A stretch of DNA of 64,000 nucleotides from Magnolia sinica (GCF_029962835.1 NC_080574.1:25580001-25644000), one strand, 5' to 3'. Positions 9,211-20,900 are shown, numbered from the stretch's first letter. Notes: generated by a model from the letters alone, not told the origin. A program made the numbers and translations.

Positions 9211-10302
9211 GTAACTTCCACGAAAACATAATTTTGTGGCCTGCTACATATCATCATTGTTCTGATCTATCACACTCAATGTAATCACATTCACACTCAA
9301 TGTAATCACATGTACATAGCTGGCTTGTAAAGAGATTTAGGAGTTGGGTCTTTTGATAGCAGGGATGATTCGTGGATTTTTTTTTTTTTCCTGTTTTCCC
9401 AGAACTCATGCAGTGCAGAAGCCGTTAGAACATCTCACAACCTTGCAGCAGAAAGAAATCCATGGTTATATCGGCTCTTGTACCTAACGCAAGAATTTTT
9501 TTTCCTGGTAATGGGTGAGTTGATTGTTGACTCAGATGGTGTTTTGGATTGGTAGTCCATTATAGTTTTAGCCTTGTCATTCGTGGAAGACATGGGATCC
9601 ATCCAATAAGTGAAAGGACCCTCTATTTTTCTTGTAGGTGCTCTATTTCAGCTGTTCTTATAGTAAAATTCGGTATAGTTGGAAATGCATTTTTTTCCTT
9701 GCCATCAGCATCACAGTCGATTCAAAGCTTTAGTGATGGAACATAATGATATGTCCATTGTCTTGTGATTTTTCTTGGCAGAGACTGAGTAATGATTGAT
9801 TTGGTGGACAAAAATACCCCCATTGGATGCTTAGGATCACTTGATCTTCTTTTGTATAGGGGCACATTGGCAAGGGTGTTCATGGAATAATTATTCTCTT
9901 TCTTGAATTATCAGTCCATCTGTTTTTTCTAGGCTACAGTTAATCATTGTTCTCTTTCATCATGTAAAAAGTTACACATGAAGGAATGTCTTGCATGTTA
10001 CTTACAAACTAATAGTATTACCCATTGTCAGATCATTTACTTTATGTTGAAATTCATTTACATGTGCTTCAAGCTTTTGTGAGTGTACATTTATTCATGT
10101 GCATGCTCATTCTCATGCTCATATATGTAAATTAACGGTCATGTTCATTTTATCTTTCCTTCTGAAGGTCTCATTTGAAGTGAATTTTCCCACACTAGAC
10201 GGGCATCTTTGTCAGCCTTCGCTTATCATTCAGTTTTAAGCATGAAAATTCCATTTTGTTATTGATGTTGTGTTTATACATTGAGCTTCTATCTAAATGC
10301 AG
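9211..10302. other. Mosaic spacer, no gene recognised
   Basis: There is no coding similarity that I can name. A 21-bp tandem duplication (CACACTCAATGTAATCACAT) lies at about 9270-9311. The rest is T-rich, intron-like sequence. Confidence 0.35.
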
Positions 10303-10808
10303 GCCAGCAAAAAGATAGCTGATGCAAAGCTTGCAAAAGATTTCCAAGCAGTTCTGAAAGAGTTTCAGAAAGCTCAGCGGCTTGCTGCTGAGAGGGAGAC
10401 AGCATATGCTCCTTTTGTTCCTCAAGCAGTTCTTCTTTCCAGGTAAAGTGGATTAGATGAAGCATTTTACCATTTAGTTTCAGGAATTTCTTCTTTGCAT
10501 TTGTTGTCTTCCAGGTAAATTCAGTGTTTTGTTTGTTCTTCATCAATTTTTATTGGTGGGTTTATTGTCATGCACACTCATATAATGGGGAATCATATAT
10601 TGTTTTTGTTTTTCATGCACAACCAGCTTCTATGGTTAAGTAATGTTTCATCTCGCCATAAAATGGTAGATATCCTTGTTATTTCATCATGAATAATATG
10701 TCCCTAATGTTGTGGTGCTGCTCATCTTTATACAGTTATACTGTGAGTGAGATAGACATGTTCAGAAAAAACTACGGAAGAGGGTGCCCTTCTTGTAGGA
10801 TCTAGAAG
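10303..10808 (+). pseudogene. SYP2: SYP2-type syntaxin (Qa-SNARE) fragment, two exons
   Basis: Exon a (10303-10442) follows TGCAG and reads [20 protein letters not shown], then [20 protein letters not shown], then QAVLLSS, ending CCAG|GTAAAG. Exon b (10736-10808) follows TACAG and reads SYTVSEIDMF; after a frame shift it resumes with EEGALLVGSR and ends GAAG|GTGAG. These are the linker and following exon of SYP21/SYP22-like syntaxins, which act in prevacuolar and vacuolar membrane fusion. The SNARE helix and transmembrane anchor are absent. Splice sites are retained although the frame is broken, so the source was genomic DNA and not a retrocopied mRNA. Confidence 0.75.
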
Positions 10809-11243
10809 GTGAGTTCTGCTTTTCTACATTTTCTTTTGTTAATAGCTTCGTTGTTGGTTTTATGGGTGTCAATTGAGTTGCTTGCATTCAGTTTACTACT
10901 GTATTACCTATTCTTTGTACGGATCCTTCCTCATTTTCTTGATTTCATTATCTTTTAATTGCCTCAGCGTGTGTTGTGTTTCTGCAATTGCCTTGTTCAA
11001 TGACTTCTAGTTCATTCGTGTTCCAATATGGTTTGCATGGTAGCTTCAGGGAACTTCACCTGCAACTTCATGTCACACCAAGCATGTTTGAAAGTTGTTC
11101 TGCAGGTTTCTCACAGTGACTCTTAGCTCAATCCCACCATATTCCAGGACCATCAAGTGGTGTTGTGGTCACAACAGAATCCACATCCTTATTCTGAAAA
11201 GCCCATGTGAATTTATGGTAGACCATGTTACATGGAGTCCATA

Positions 11244-11573
11244 TAACCCAAAGCTCTATGGGCCCACTGTATGCCCATGTGACATTCATGCCGTCCATAC
11301 CTTCACTGGCTCATGTTAGGATGTGGAGTAGAAATGAGACAGATTTAAAACTCCAGTGGGCCACACTTCATGAAACAGTGGAGATGGAAATGCCCACACC
11401 TTCTAGAGGTCTGCCACGATGTGCATATGCCACCAACCCGTTTATAAGGTGATTTGCGCCAGGATGAAGGGAAAATACAAAAATATCATCATGATCCAAA
11501 ATTTCTGCGGGCTGCAACAAGTTTTCGATAGTCACAGGGATATCATGGTGTGCTCCCACGGAGCTTTGGGTTA
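11244..11573. mobile_element. Foldback/MITE element
   Basis: The left end TAACCCAAAGCTCTATGGG is the inverse of the right end CCCACGGAGCTTTGGGTTA. Internal blocks (CATGCCGTCCATACC, GTGGGCCACACTTCATGAAA, CAGGATGAAGGGAAAATAC, CATGATCCAAAATTTCTG) are those of the window-wide foldback family. It lies directly before the plastid-derived segment. It is non-coding. Confidence 0.6.
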
Positions 11574-11589
11574 AATAGGCTCCCTTCAA

Positions 11590-12060
11590 CACGGTTAATC
11601 CAATCAGTCCATCAATGGTCAGCAAGTATGATGGTCCTAATGATGAACCTACATGTATTTTTGTGTGAATCTCAGGTGGATTTAAAAAATCTTACTAATT
11701 GACTTGGGTTATGAGTGTGATTTTGGCTGTATTGACTGCATCTTTTGATGACATTGGTTATTCCTCACCTCAGGACCAAATTGGTTATTGGGCAGTAAAA
11801 ATTGTGACAGGCCTACCTGAAGCTATTCTTGTAATAGGATTGCCTTTGGTAGAGTTATTATGTGTAAGTGCTAGTGTCAGTCAATCTACTTTGATCCGTT
11901 TTTATAGTTTACACACTTTTGTATTACTTCTTTTTGCTGTATTTATATTAATGCACTTTTCAATGATATGTGAGAAAGGTATTTTAGGTCCTTAATAGAG
12001 AAGAAAGATCATAGATATTTGTAATCGATCTTATATCATTTCGGGGAGGAGGAAAATAAA
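11590..12060 (+). pseudogene. petB: Nuclear plastid DNA insert: petB (cytochrome b6) C-terminal part
   Basis: The first part (about 11595-11700) reads VHQWSASMMVLMM and then, after a frame slip, SGGFKK. From 11699 an open frame reads [20 protein letters not shown], then IVTGLPEAI, later TRFYSLHTF-like sequence, ending at 11995. This matches roughly the last 120 residues of the plastid cytochrome b6 of the b6f complex, including the segment after the second haem-ligand helix. Plastid-like petB-petD spacer appears to continue to about 12060. Substitutions are many (GVTGYSLPW has become DDIGYSSPQ), so the transfer is old. It could not be expressed as a thylakoid protein from here. Confidence 0.8.
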
Positions 12061-12805
12061 TTGGGATTCTAGGGGGGAAATGCCTAATGCACTATGCAGC
12101 CATGACTTTACAAAGTCAACCTCAAATTGTAAGTTCTTGTTCAGGTTAGGTAAGAGTGGTTAATACTAATTCAAGTTTCACTATTTGGGACAATCGTCTA
12201 TTTTAAGTTAATGACCAGGATTGTAACTTCATGTAGGGTAGGGTGACAAGAGCATCACCTTTGCTGTTGATCTCAAGTTTTCTTTGTTTGATGGGGTTAA
12301 TGAAATGGCAAAAAAATAAATAATAATTATAATAATCCAAAGTTCCTTCAGGTTTGATGGGGTTAATAACCAGGATTGTAACTTCATCACCTAAGACAAG
12401 TGAAAATGTTAAGTGCTGAGATGAAGTTACAATGCTTCTCTCTCACTATTTTGGACAGCTTAGGTGCAATGGCATGTATATATCTTCTCTCTCACTATCT
12501 AGGATTTTTCTTTTTTCTATTAAGGAAAGAAATCAGTGGGCATTTTTTTATCGGTTATGTTCCTGAATGCATTGTTTATGTATTGTGGACAAAATCAGAC
12601 TGGTACAATGGTCAAGTTTACTGAATGCATATAGCAAATGTTGATAGTTTGTAAAAAATTTAGCCGTTCGTTTCTTTCATAGACATGAGCCTCATATCTG
12701 GGCCACAACTCTAGATGGTATGGTCCATTAGTTGAATGAATGGAGTGGATAGGAAATGAAATCCTACTCTTGCGAGTAGTCATCATGAATGGTAATGTCA
12801 TGCAG
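12061..12805. other. Mosaic spacer, no gene recognised
   Basis: A short direct repeat is present: AACCAGGATTGTAACTTCAT near 12367 and ATGACCAGGATTGTAACTTC near 12211, each next to GATGGGGTTAAT. No coding similarity was recognised. Confidence 0.35.
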
Positions 12806-13035
12806 GGTGAGATAGGAATGCAGCAAATGGATTTGCAAGCACGCCTTACTAGCCAAGCACTGCGTAAGATGTCGAGCAATGCCTCAAAAGCTGGTTTTAC
12901 TCTCATTTTCTTGAATCAAATAAGATATAAGGTACTTTCTTTTTTCCTGTTGCGATTAGTTTTCTTTCAAAAACCAATAATTTGTTACGCTATTGGATTT
13001 AGTAAGATTGGTGTATGTTATAGGAATCCTAATAG
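12806..13035 (+). pseudogene. recA: RecA-like recombinase exon fragments
   Basis: After TGCAG the exon (12806-12931, 42 codons) reads GEIGMQQMDLQARLTSQALR, then KMSSNASKAGF, then TLIFLNQIRYK, followed by GT. This is the segment of bacterial-type RecA containing loop L1 and the strand leading to loop L2. A second piece (about 13003-13035) reads KIGVCYRNPN, resembling KIGVYYGNPE. Plants encode RecA homologues targeted to plastids and mitochondria. The Walker A and B exons are absent, and conserved Gly and Met residues have changed (MGLQARLM to MDLQARLT). It is the last recognised member of the same-strand gene-fragment mosaic. Confidence 0.75.
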
Positions 13036-13597
13036 ACGTGCTCATCATTTATCTGGTTATTTAGGTTGCTCTGACACAAATTCAGTTGCAATGACTAGCA
13101 ATTGAATTGACAACATGCCAAAACAGAAAAAGGTTTGCAGATGGTAATTATTAACTACATGTGCAAAAGGTATACGTGCACAGGATTCAGTTTTGCAAGC
13201 ACAATGGTTCGATTTTCAGATCCATTGCTCCAATGACAATCAGATATCAGATCCAATTACAATTGGACAACAAAGAAAAACCGTTCTGGACAAAAATGTG
13301 TTTCAAGCTGGCCAATACTCTTGTTATGTTTTCTATTGATTTCTTAAAATTAGTATCATCTATATCAGGTTGGCATAGGCTTTACTATTGATGCAGGATT
13401 TTCTAGTTGAGCAGTTTTTTGGTTTAAAACCGTTCCAAAATAAGAGAAAATACCGTTTCCAAAAATCAATAATTAGGTTGGAAATTGAAATTTTGCGACG
13501 GTTTTTAACCGTCTCTAATTTTTTGCGATGCCCTATTTAGCCACAGTTGAAAACCGTTCCTAAAGTGGGTCTCTTTTTTCTTTTCTTTTTTCTTCTT

Positions 13598-13628
<31 letters not shown>

Positions 13629-13844
13629 CCTGTCCCTTTGAAGGCTAAATGCTAATAGTGATGGTGCAATCATGTTTTTTTTTTTCCTTTTTACTTTCGA
13701 TTAAAATATTTCTTAATTTTATTTTTTTTCAAAATTACAATTCAGCACTTTCATTAATTTTCGGAGCTTATTTTTGAGTTTGTCAAATACACCTTAATCT
13801 ATAAATTAACAATAGAAGAGAGGGAGAGAGTTATTGTTGGCCTG
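13036..13844. repeat. Spacer with GACGGTTTTTAACCGTC-type repeat
   Basis: Around 13420-13565 there are several copies of AAAACCGT / ACGGTTTT in both orientations (GCGACGGTTTTTAACCGTC; TTGAAAACCGTTCC). This is a pattern common in the subterminal regions of CACTA-type transposons, but no CACTA terminus was found. A poly-A run lies at about 13603-13626. No gene is recognised. Confidence 0.35.
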
Positions 13845-13849
13845 ACTCA

Positions 13850-15980
13850 TGTTGAGGGTCAAATATTACATATTAGACCCTAGTTATTGTCTGGATTTAC
13901 GAACATGATACTGTTTAATGCCCTGTTTTAATCATGTTTGTGATGCAGAGTGTATTTACGAGCATAAACTGAAAAGGGAGCTTAAAGCATGGATTTAACG
14001 CTCTGATGACACTAAAGGCAAGGGACGGACTCCAGGGGACCAGGATTGACAGAATTACACACTAAAGATCCGAGAAAATCAGGAAACTGAAGCTCAAGTG
14101 GCCCAAAAATCGTCCAGAATGCAAGATCTCGGGGTTCTCACCATTCGTTCAGCTCGAAACTCCATACATGGCCTGAGGACCATAAATTAACCGTACACGT
14201 CAAATTTCAACCCTCAGTTCCCTGTATAAGTGGCCTAACGGACAGATCAGCCCATAAGTCATTGATTTGAGGCCCACCTGATATCTGGAAATGCTTCAAT
14301 TTTGGTCCCAACCCCTTAAAGTAAATGAGGAAGGAGATGGATGGAGCAGATGTATCATACACATCACAGTGGACCCCACTCAAGAGAGTGCATGTACACA
14401 GTGTGCACGCACTCGCCATGCACCGCAATACCAAAGTCGGTCAGCGTTACACTGACTGACAATTTCTATAAAAACTCACCAGCGGACGCATTGCATCTGC
14501 CGGTTTTGAGTAGTGGGCTTCACTCATCATCCAGTTCGATGATCCGAACCGTTCACTTGTCTCAGGAGACGTCCAAGACCAACACCTAGGTGTCATTTTT
14601 CCACAATGCAAACTTTTGCACGTTCCCAGCCATTAAACGTAGGATGAACGGCGAATTTAGTTAGTACAGTGGGCCACAAAAGAACCTACCAAAATCACTG
14701 GTTCCTAACTGGATTTTCGTAAGGATTTCAATGGATTGTGGATTTCTCAACCGAACTCGATCATAGACTCCACCGACATCACAGCGCAAGAAGTGCACAG
14801 GCTCTGTTGTGCGCAACCGAAAGATCCGGGCCATTCTGCAATCTTGGTGAGGATCGGACTGACGATCCTAGCCGATCAAATCCTTCCCCTGAGGCAATTG
14901 ACCACCACCAAGAAGTGCGAATGGATTAGATGTTTGAAACGGATCGGCTATTGTGCCGAACGCGGTTGAGCACGGGTCCTCTGCGCATGTTGCTAACTGA
15001 CTACGAAACAGAGTCAGTTGTGTAAGCTGACTTGCTTGATGCGCAGGACCGCATGCTGCTGTACGGATTCTCCAGCGCTTCTCCATGCATCGACTCCACC
15101 ACCTATAAAAAGGAGACGTGAGAGAGAGGAAGGGGGGGGGGAGGCTGCGAACGTGAGAGAGACAGGGGATAGAGAGTTTTGTTTCTTTTTCTTTTTCCTG
15201 TTATTTTTATTTTTATTTGTTTATTTTATTTTTAAGAGATCTAGCTATCCATGTATGGCTGAACCTCTTAGCTAGGGCTAAGAGATGAAGCCTGTAGCGT
15301 GATGGGAGACCTTTGCTTGTGCTTTTTATTTACATTGAATGGATGCTGATTATAGTTTGATTATGGGAATGTTTTTAGTCTTTAATGGTCTGTTGTGACT
15401 GAAATTACAATGGGTCTGCAATGGCTTTGAGCATGTTCTCTTTCTTTTTATGTTTATGACGTCAAGAAGTCCTGTTGTTCACCATCGTCTCCTGGGCATG
15501 GTCAGATGACGATACCCTTCCTAACCTTCATACATTGATTGATTAGTTGGTAATTAGTTTAATTCTGTTGTTTGCTTTGTCTCCTAGGCATAGTTTGGTG
15601 ATGGAATCCATTCTAATTCATATACCTTTCATCTATTGAAAACTAGATCAAAGTAAGTTCAGTTTGATTTTCATGGTTACACCCTTCAACTGGACGAAGA
15701 TGGGACTTTAAGTCCAGTTGAGTTCTTGAAGCAGGCATAAGATCTCCCTGATCTCTACAAGTTGATCCTCTGAATCCCTAGTTCCCTTCCCTGAATTGTT
15801 TAAGTTTTAGATAATTATTTCACAATTATTCCTTAAATTCTATTTGATTTAGATTACATCTTAGTCTAGTTCTAGTTCTAGTTAGTTTCAGATTACGTAC
15901 AAGTTTCAATCCCTTGGGATTCGACCTCGGTCTCACCGAGTTTATTACTACATCACAACCCTATACTTGGGGCGTGAACA
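13850..15980 (+). mobile_element. Solo LTR (Ty3-type) with 5-bp target duplication
   Basis: The 2131-bp segment begins TGTTGAGGGTCAAATATTAC and ends CTTGGGGCGTGAACA, giving TG...CA termini. It is flanked on both sides by ACTCA (13845-13849 and 15981-15985). No primer-binding site, polypurine tract or pol follows, so it is a solo LTR left by LTR-LTR recombination. The 3' part carries CGACCTCGGTCTCACCGAG, a motif I associate with Tat/Athila-like LTRs. A promoter-like CTATAAAAAGGAG lies near 15102. It is inserted in the intron-like flank of the OPR relic at 16.4 kb. Confidence 0.85.
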
Positions 15981-16390
15981 ACTCATCCTCATGAACATGA
16001 TTTATCCACACATCTGGAGACTTGGAGTCCACCGTCATCAAGATCATCCATCATGTGGTATGAAACATTGGGCCAAGCCTCCAGAAACAAAAGGCATGCA
16101 ATCTATCTTTAGTTAGAAAAAAAAAGAAAAAAAGAAATACAAACGACCATTTTTCGAAATCCAAGCTATAGTATTTAATACAAATAGATCACTATGAAAA
16201 AAAAAACAACAAGAAGAAGAACAGATAATCCTGAAGAAGAACAGATAATCCTGCAACAGGATGAAAGGACAGTACCAAAGAGTTCAAAAAAAGAAAGAAA
16301 GAAAGAAAGAAATTCATCCCAAAATCTGAAGTTGGTTTGGATGGAAAGAAAAAGAAATGAACATGCAAGCGTTGGATTAGAAAAAGACGC
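15981..16390 (-). other. Remnant of OPR intron 1 next to relic exon 1
   Basis: After the solo LTR the sequence resumes with the GCAATCTATCTTTAGTTAG-A(n) block and the CCAAAATCTGAAGTTGGTTT segment that precede exon 1 in A1, A2 and copy 0. It includes an (AAAG)n tract. The remainder of the intron and exons 2-5 of this copy were not found to the left. Confidence 0.6.
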
Positions 16391-16448
16391 GTGAGAAATA
16401 AGGAATTTTCCCATCTTGTATGGAGTTAGGAGAGAGGGATTTCAAACA
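16391..16448 (-). pseudogene. OPR: OPR relic, exon 1 only
   Basis: The reading starts MFEIPLS from the ATG at 16448-16446. An extra base then gives TCC TAA in place of the Leu-Thr codons, shifting the frame; the downstream frame still encodes LTPYKMGKFLISH. The donor that reads CACAG|GT in the other copies is CACGCGTC here, so splicing is lost. A frame shift and a dead donor make this a pseudo-exon. Its 5' flank shares the AAAGATGTC block and an A/T box (GATATTTAAAAAG) with the other promoters. Confidence 0.8.
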
Positions 16449-16619
16449 TCTTATTTATTAACAATGAGCTTTTCTCATGTTTTTCTTCTACTCTGAAATG
16501 TTTCAATGAACCCGCACGTTCCCTGGTGATATTTAAAAAGCGCTCTCGTAGAAAGATGTCTCTGGTATGAACCGTGAAAGAACAGGACAAATCACGTGGT
16601 GAACTCTTAGCTACATGGT

Positions 16620-16760
16620 GTAAGGACCCTGTGGAGCTCACTGGGATGTATGTATTTTATCTATTCCATCCATTAATTTTTTCAGCTCATTTTAGGATAT
16701 GATCTCAAATTTGAAGCATATCCAAAGCTCAAGTGGACCACACCACTTGAAACTAAAACA
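16620..16760. repeat. Foldback-family repeat fragment
   Basis: The segment carries GATGTATGTATTTTATCTATTCC and CCAAAGCTCAAGTGGACCACACC, the left-half blocks of the window-wide foldback family. The element is interrupted by the minus-strand SINE that follows and resumes near 16905 (ACAGACCTGGATGAAGGGAA). Confidence 0.45.
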
Positions 16761-16880
16761 CGCACACTGACACACACCGCCGCACACTTACGCTATGGTG
16801 GGATTTCACCACCTATGGGTACTCAAACCCTTGCCCAGGTGTTGAAACTCCTAAGAGTCTACCACAAGGGCAAGAGCTAG
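16745..16880 (-). repeat. tRNA-derived SINE (family 1), minus strand
   Basis: The inverse of the 5319-5466 SINE: ACACACCGCCGCACACTTACG, then GGGTACTCAAACCCTTGCCC (inverse of box B), then AAGAGTCTACCACAAGGGCAAGAG (inverse of box A). It sits inside a foldback element. Confidence 0.6.
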
Positions 16881-16998
16881 GACTCATCTTTCATTAGATT
16901 ACACAGACCTGGATGAAGGGAAAACACAAATGCTATCTAAAACTTATGACTCTCAAAAGTTATCAATGGTAAGCATTCAATCCCCACTGGGTCCTTAC

Positions 16999-17157
16999 TC
17001 TTGCTCCGGTGGTAGACTCTTAGGAGTTTCAACACCTAGTCAAGCGTATTTGACCACCCACACACTCACTCTGTGGTGGGCTTTCACCACCTATGGATAC
17101 TCGAACCCTTGACCGGGTGTTGGAACTTTCGAGAGTCTACCACCTAAGCAAGAGCTT
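16999..17157. repeat. Two SINE family-1 heads in opposite orientation
   Basis: A plus-strand head (TTACTCTTGCTCCGGTGGTA, AGGAGTTTCAACACCTAG) runs to about 17046. A minus-strand copy follows at once (GGGCTTTCACCACCTATGG, CTCGAACCCTTGACCGGG, TCTACCACCTAAGCAAGAG). The plus copy lacks its body and tail. The result is an imperfect inverted repeat of about 50-bp arms. Confidence 0.55.
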
Positions 17158-17219
17158 TGGGTATGCTTTAATTCTAGGCTCATTCCCTATAATGATCTGG
17201 CAAGAAGTATGGCAGCATG

Positions 17220-17972
17220 TGTTGGGGACCGTTGCACAAAACCTTAAGATCTAGCCTCCCAAAAACACCAGAATTATGGGATAATAAAGCAATGAAATAA
17301 GTCAAAGCACAAACCATATGACACAAGAGATTTTTACGTGGAAAACCCTCAAAGAAGTAAAAACCATGGGACCTAGTCCAAAGCAACAATCCACTATGAA
17401 GTAGAACGTTACAACCGATTACAAGCACACACCGCTTGGATCAAACCTTCTTCACTCACGCAGGAGTGAATAAACAATAAGAGAATAAGAAAAACGGAGA
17501 GATCTCACCGATTACGAGGACGTAGAAGCGATGAGATGTCGAGTGCACAGTAGATCACCTCTACGAGCAGAACCTCCCTTCCACAAACTTCCTCTCTCTC
17601 TCTCTCACCTTTGATAACCCTAAACCCTTTAACAAACCTTTGCAAAGCTTTAGGAAATTCCTTTGCATTACCTAAAAAAGCCCTAGGTACCCCTATTTAT
17701 AATTTAGGCAACTCTTTTCCGCACCATGGCGAAAACCACCTCAAATTTACGCAGTCCGCACAAAATCCGGACATGAATCTACATAACCTCAACTAGTCAA
17801 GAAGAGTCCTCGACTGGTCGAGCGGAGCCTTGACCGGTCGAGCAGACTCCTCGACTGGTTGAGCAGCATGGAAGAATAAACTCAATTGGTCGCTGGACTT
17901 TGAGTCGAGTACCACTCGACTGGTTGAGCAGGGCACTCGACTGGTCGAGCCACGAAGAGAAAATCCCCATCA
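17220..17972 (-). repeat. Copia 3' LTR
   Basis: The LTR is 753 bp and in plus sense starts TGTTGGGGACCGTTGCAC and ends GAAAATCCCCATCA. It contains several GACTGGTCGAG-type short repeats (about 17790-17950). It is clearly homologous to 21669-22720 but lacks that copy's internal duplication. Confidence 0.9.
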
Positions 17973-17986
17973 AATCTCCCCCTTTT

Positions 17987-20900
17987 CGACTTCGGAGGAA
18001 TTCACCTTCTTCAAGCTAGCCCTGTTTATACAGACCTCAAACTTGCCCTTGAGCAAAGCCTTGGTCATCATGTCTGACCCATTATCGTTCGTGTGGACCT
18101 TCTCAAGCTGTAACACCTTATGTTCCAAAGTATCCCTGATCTAGTGATACTGAATCTCTATGTGCTTCGACTTGGATTCTTGCTCAAGTGTATAACAATT
18201 TGACTATTGCAACAGACCACATGCTGCTCCTGCTCCAGGCTAAGTTCCTTAGGAACATTTTTATCTAAAAGCATCTCTTTACATGCCTCTGTAACCGCAA
18301 TGTACTCGGCCTCTATCATCGACAATGCTACGACCTTCTGTAACTTGCTCTGCTAAGAGACCGCTCCCCCTGCAAACGTGAACATGAATCCCGATGTAAA
18401 CTTCCTGGAGTCTATGTCACCCGCCATATCTGCATCTGTGTAGCCCTCTAACATAGGTTTTCCGTCACTATAGCATAGGCTCAACCTGGATGAGCTTCTT
18501 AGATACCGCAGTATCCACTTTACCGCTGCCCAATGTTTTTTGCCAGGATTGGCAAGATATTGGCTGACAACACCAATCGCATATGCTATGTCTGGGCGTA
18601 TACATCATAGCATACATCAAACTTCCTACTGCTGACGCGTAGGGTATCTTCTACATCTTATTCACCTCTACCTTCGTCTTGGGACATTGCCTGTCGCTCA
18701 ATCTAAAGTGACCATCCAGTAGAGTATTGACCAGCTTCGTTGCATTCATATTGAACCGCTCTAGGACTTTCTCAATATACTGCTCTTATGACAACTAAAG
18801 CTTCCTGCTGCTTCTGTCACAGGCTATCTCCATTCCTAGGATCTGCTTAGCTGGGCCCAAGTCTTTCATCGCGAATGACTTGCCCAACTCCTGTTTCAAC
18901 CTATCAATATTCTTGATGTCTTTTCCCATGATGAGCATGTCATCAACGTATAATAGCAGAACTAAGAAATCACCATCTGAGAACTTGCGTGTGAACACGC
19001 AGTGGTCCGACTCTGTTCTTGATGTCTTTTCTCATGATAAGCATGTCATCAACGTATAATAGCAGAACTAAGAAATCACCATCTGAGAACTTGCGCGTGA
19101 ACATGCAGTGGTCCGACTTTGTTCTGTCATATTCGTGCTTTAACATGAACGAGTCGAACTTCTTGTACCATTACCGTGAAGCTTGTTTCAGCTCATACAA
19201 GCTCTTCCTCAGCCTACACACCATATGCTCTTTGCCCTTAACTTCGAACCCCTCTGGTTGGTGCATGTAGATTTCTTCTTCTAGGGTCACCATGGAGAAA
19301 GACAGTTTTGACATCTAACTTCTCTATCTCCAGATCCATGCTAGCTGCCAACCCAAGCAATACCCGTATGGATGTCATCTTCACCACTGGTGAGAATATC
19401 TCCTCGAAGTCTATGTCTTTCCTCTGACCAAACCCTTTCACTACAAGTCTGGCCTTGAACCTCGTTTGTGAATTCTTCTGCTCAATCTTCTTTCTGAACA
19501 GTCACTTGTTGCTTAGAGCTTTCTTGCCCTTAGATAGTTTCACCATATCATAGGCGTGATTCTTATGCAAGGGTTCCATCTCCTCTTGCATAGATTTCAA
19601 CCACTCCCCCTTATGTTCGTTGGCTAGGACCTCGGAATAATCTTCTAGCTCTCCCTATCAGTGAGCATAATGTACTCATGTGGCGAGTACCTTTTGAACA
19701 GCTATCTGTCCCTAAATGACCTCATCACCTATGGCTCAACAGGTGGATCAAGTGGGGGCTGCTCCCCTGGTCCATCTTCTATAGGAACTCTCTCGTCCTC
19801 TGCACCTTGCTGTACTCCCCCGTCATCAGGCACCACGGGAGGAATAACCGGATCCATGTCTTCTAGCTCACCTGAACTAGGCTGGTTCTTCTTTGGCTTA
19901 CAAATGTCTTTAATACATTAATCTTCAAAAAATACCACATCTCTGCTCCTGACGAGCTTATTCTTGGTCGGATCTTACAATCTGTAACTGAGCTTTTCAT
20001 CACCATACCCTAAGAACAAACACTATCTGATCTTCATATCGAGCTTGGACCAAAGACCTCATCTGTAGATTTCAAAGCATACCCAAACCCTCATATATGC
20101 ATCATCTATAAAAGTGACGAAATACAATGCCCCACCCAAGATTTTTGTCCTTATAGGACCACAAACATCAGAATAAACCAAATATAATGCATGCACTTTA
20201 TTAACATGAGAAGTAGATTTAACAAATGAAACTCTATGCTGTTTCCTTGATAAATAATCAATACAAGTTTTAAGAGGTATACCTGTCACGTCTGGAAGGA
20301 GCCGCTTCTTTACTAGTACCTAAAGCCATTTTTCACTTATGTGACCTAGACGCCTGTGCCACATGTCAATAGCTGAATCTTCCACTGTGTTCAACCCACC
20401 CTTGCACACACTGACACTTGCCATGTAAAGGGTGCAACACTTCTTTCCTCTAGCCATGATTAATGAACCCTTGATGAGCTTCCAGCGCCCACCAACAAAT
20501 CAGCTTTCATAGCCATCATCATCCAACCTTCCCGTCGACATTAAGTTGAGGCGAAGGTCTGGGATATGTCTCACATCCTTGAAAACCAATGTGCAGCCCA
20601 CATCGGTCTTCACACAAATATCACCGACCTCTACGATCTTCGATACGCCAAAATTTCTCATCTTCACGGTCCCAAAGTCACCTGACTTGTAGCTTATGAA
20701 GAAGTCCCTATGTGGAGTCACATGAAACGAGGCTCCCGAGTCTATCACCCAGTCGGTGTCCTAACTCGTAGCCATGAGACAAACATCATGATCTGTTGAA
20801 AGAATAACTCTAACGTCGCCATCTGAAGCGATCGCAGTGGAATCTGATTCATCTCCCTTCTCCTTTCCTTTTCCTTTCTTGTCGTTCTTATTCTTACGAC

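Noticed and set aside
11699-11995. Functional nuclear cytochrome b6 gene
   Set aside because: It lacks the N-terminal half and a start, key segments are altered, and it lies among pseudo-exons.
13380-13420. Helitron 3' end at TTCTAGT (about 13411-13417)
   Set aside because: No GC-rich hairpin lies just upstream, so the CTAG is probably chance.
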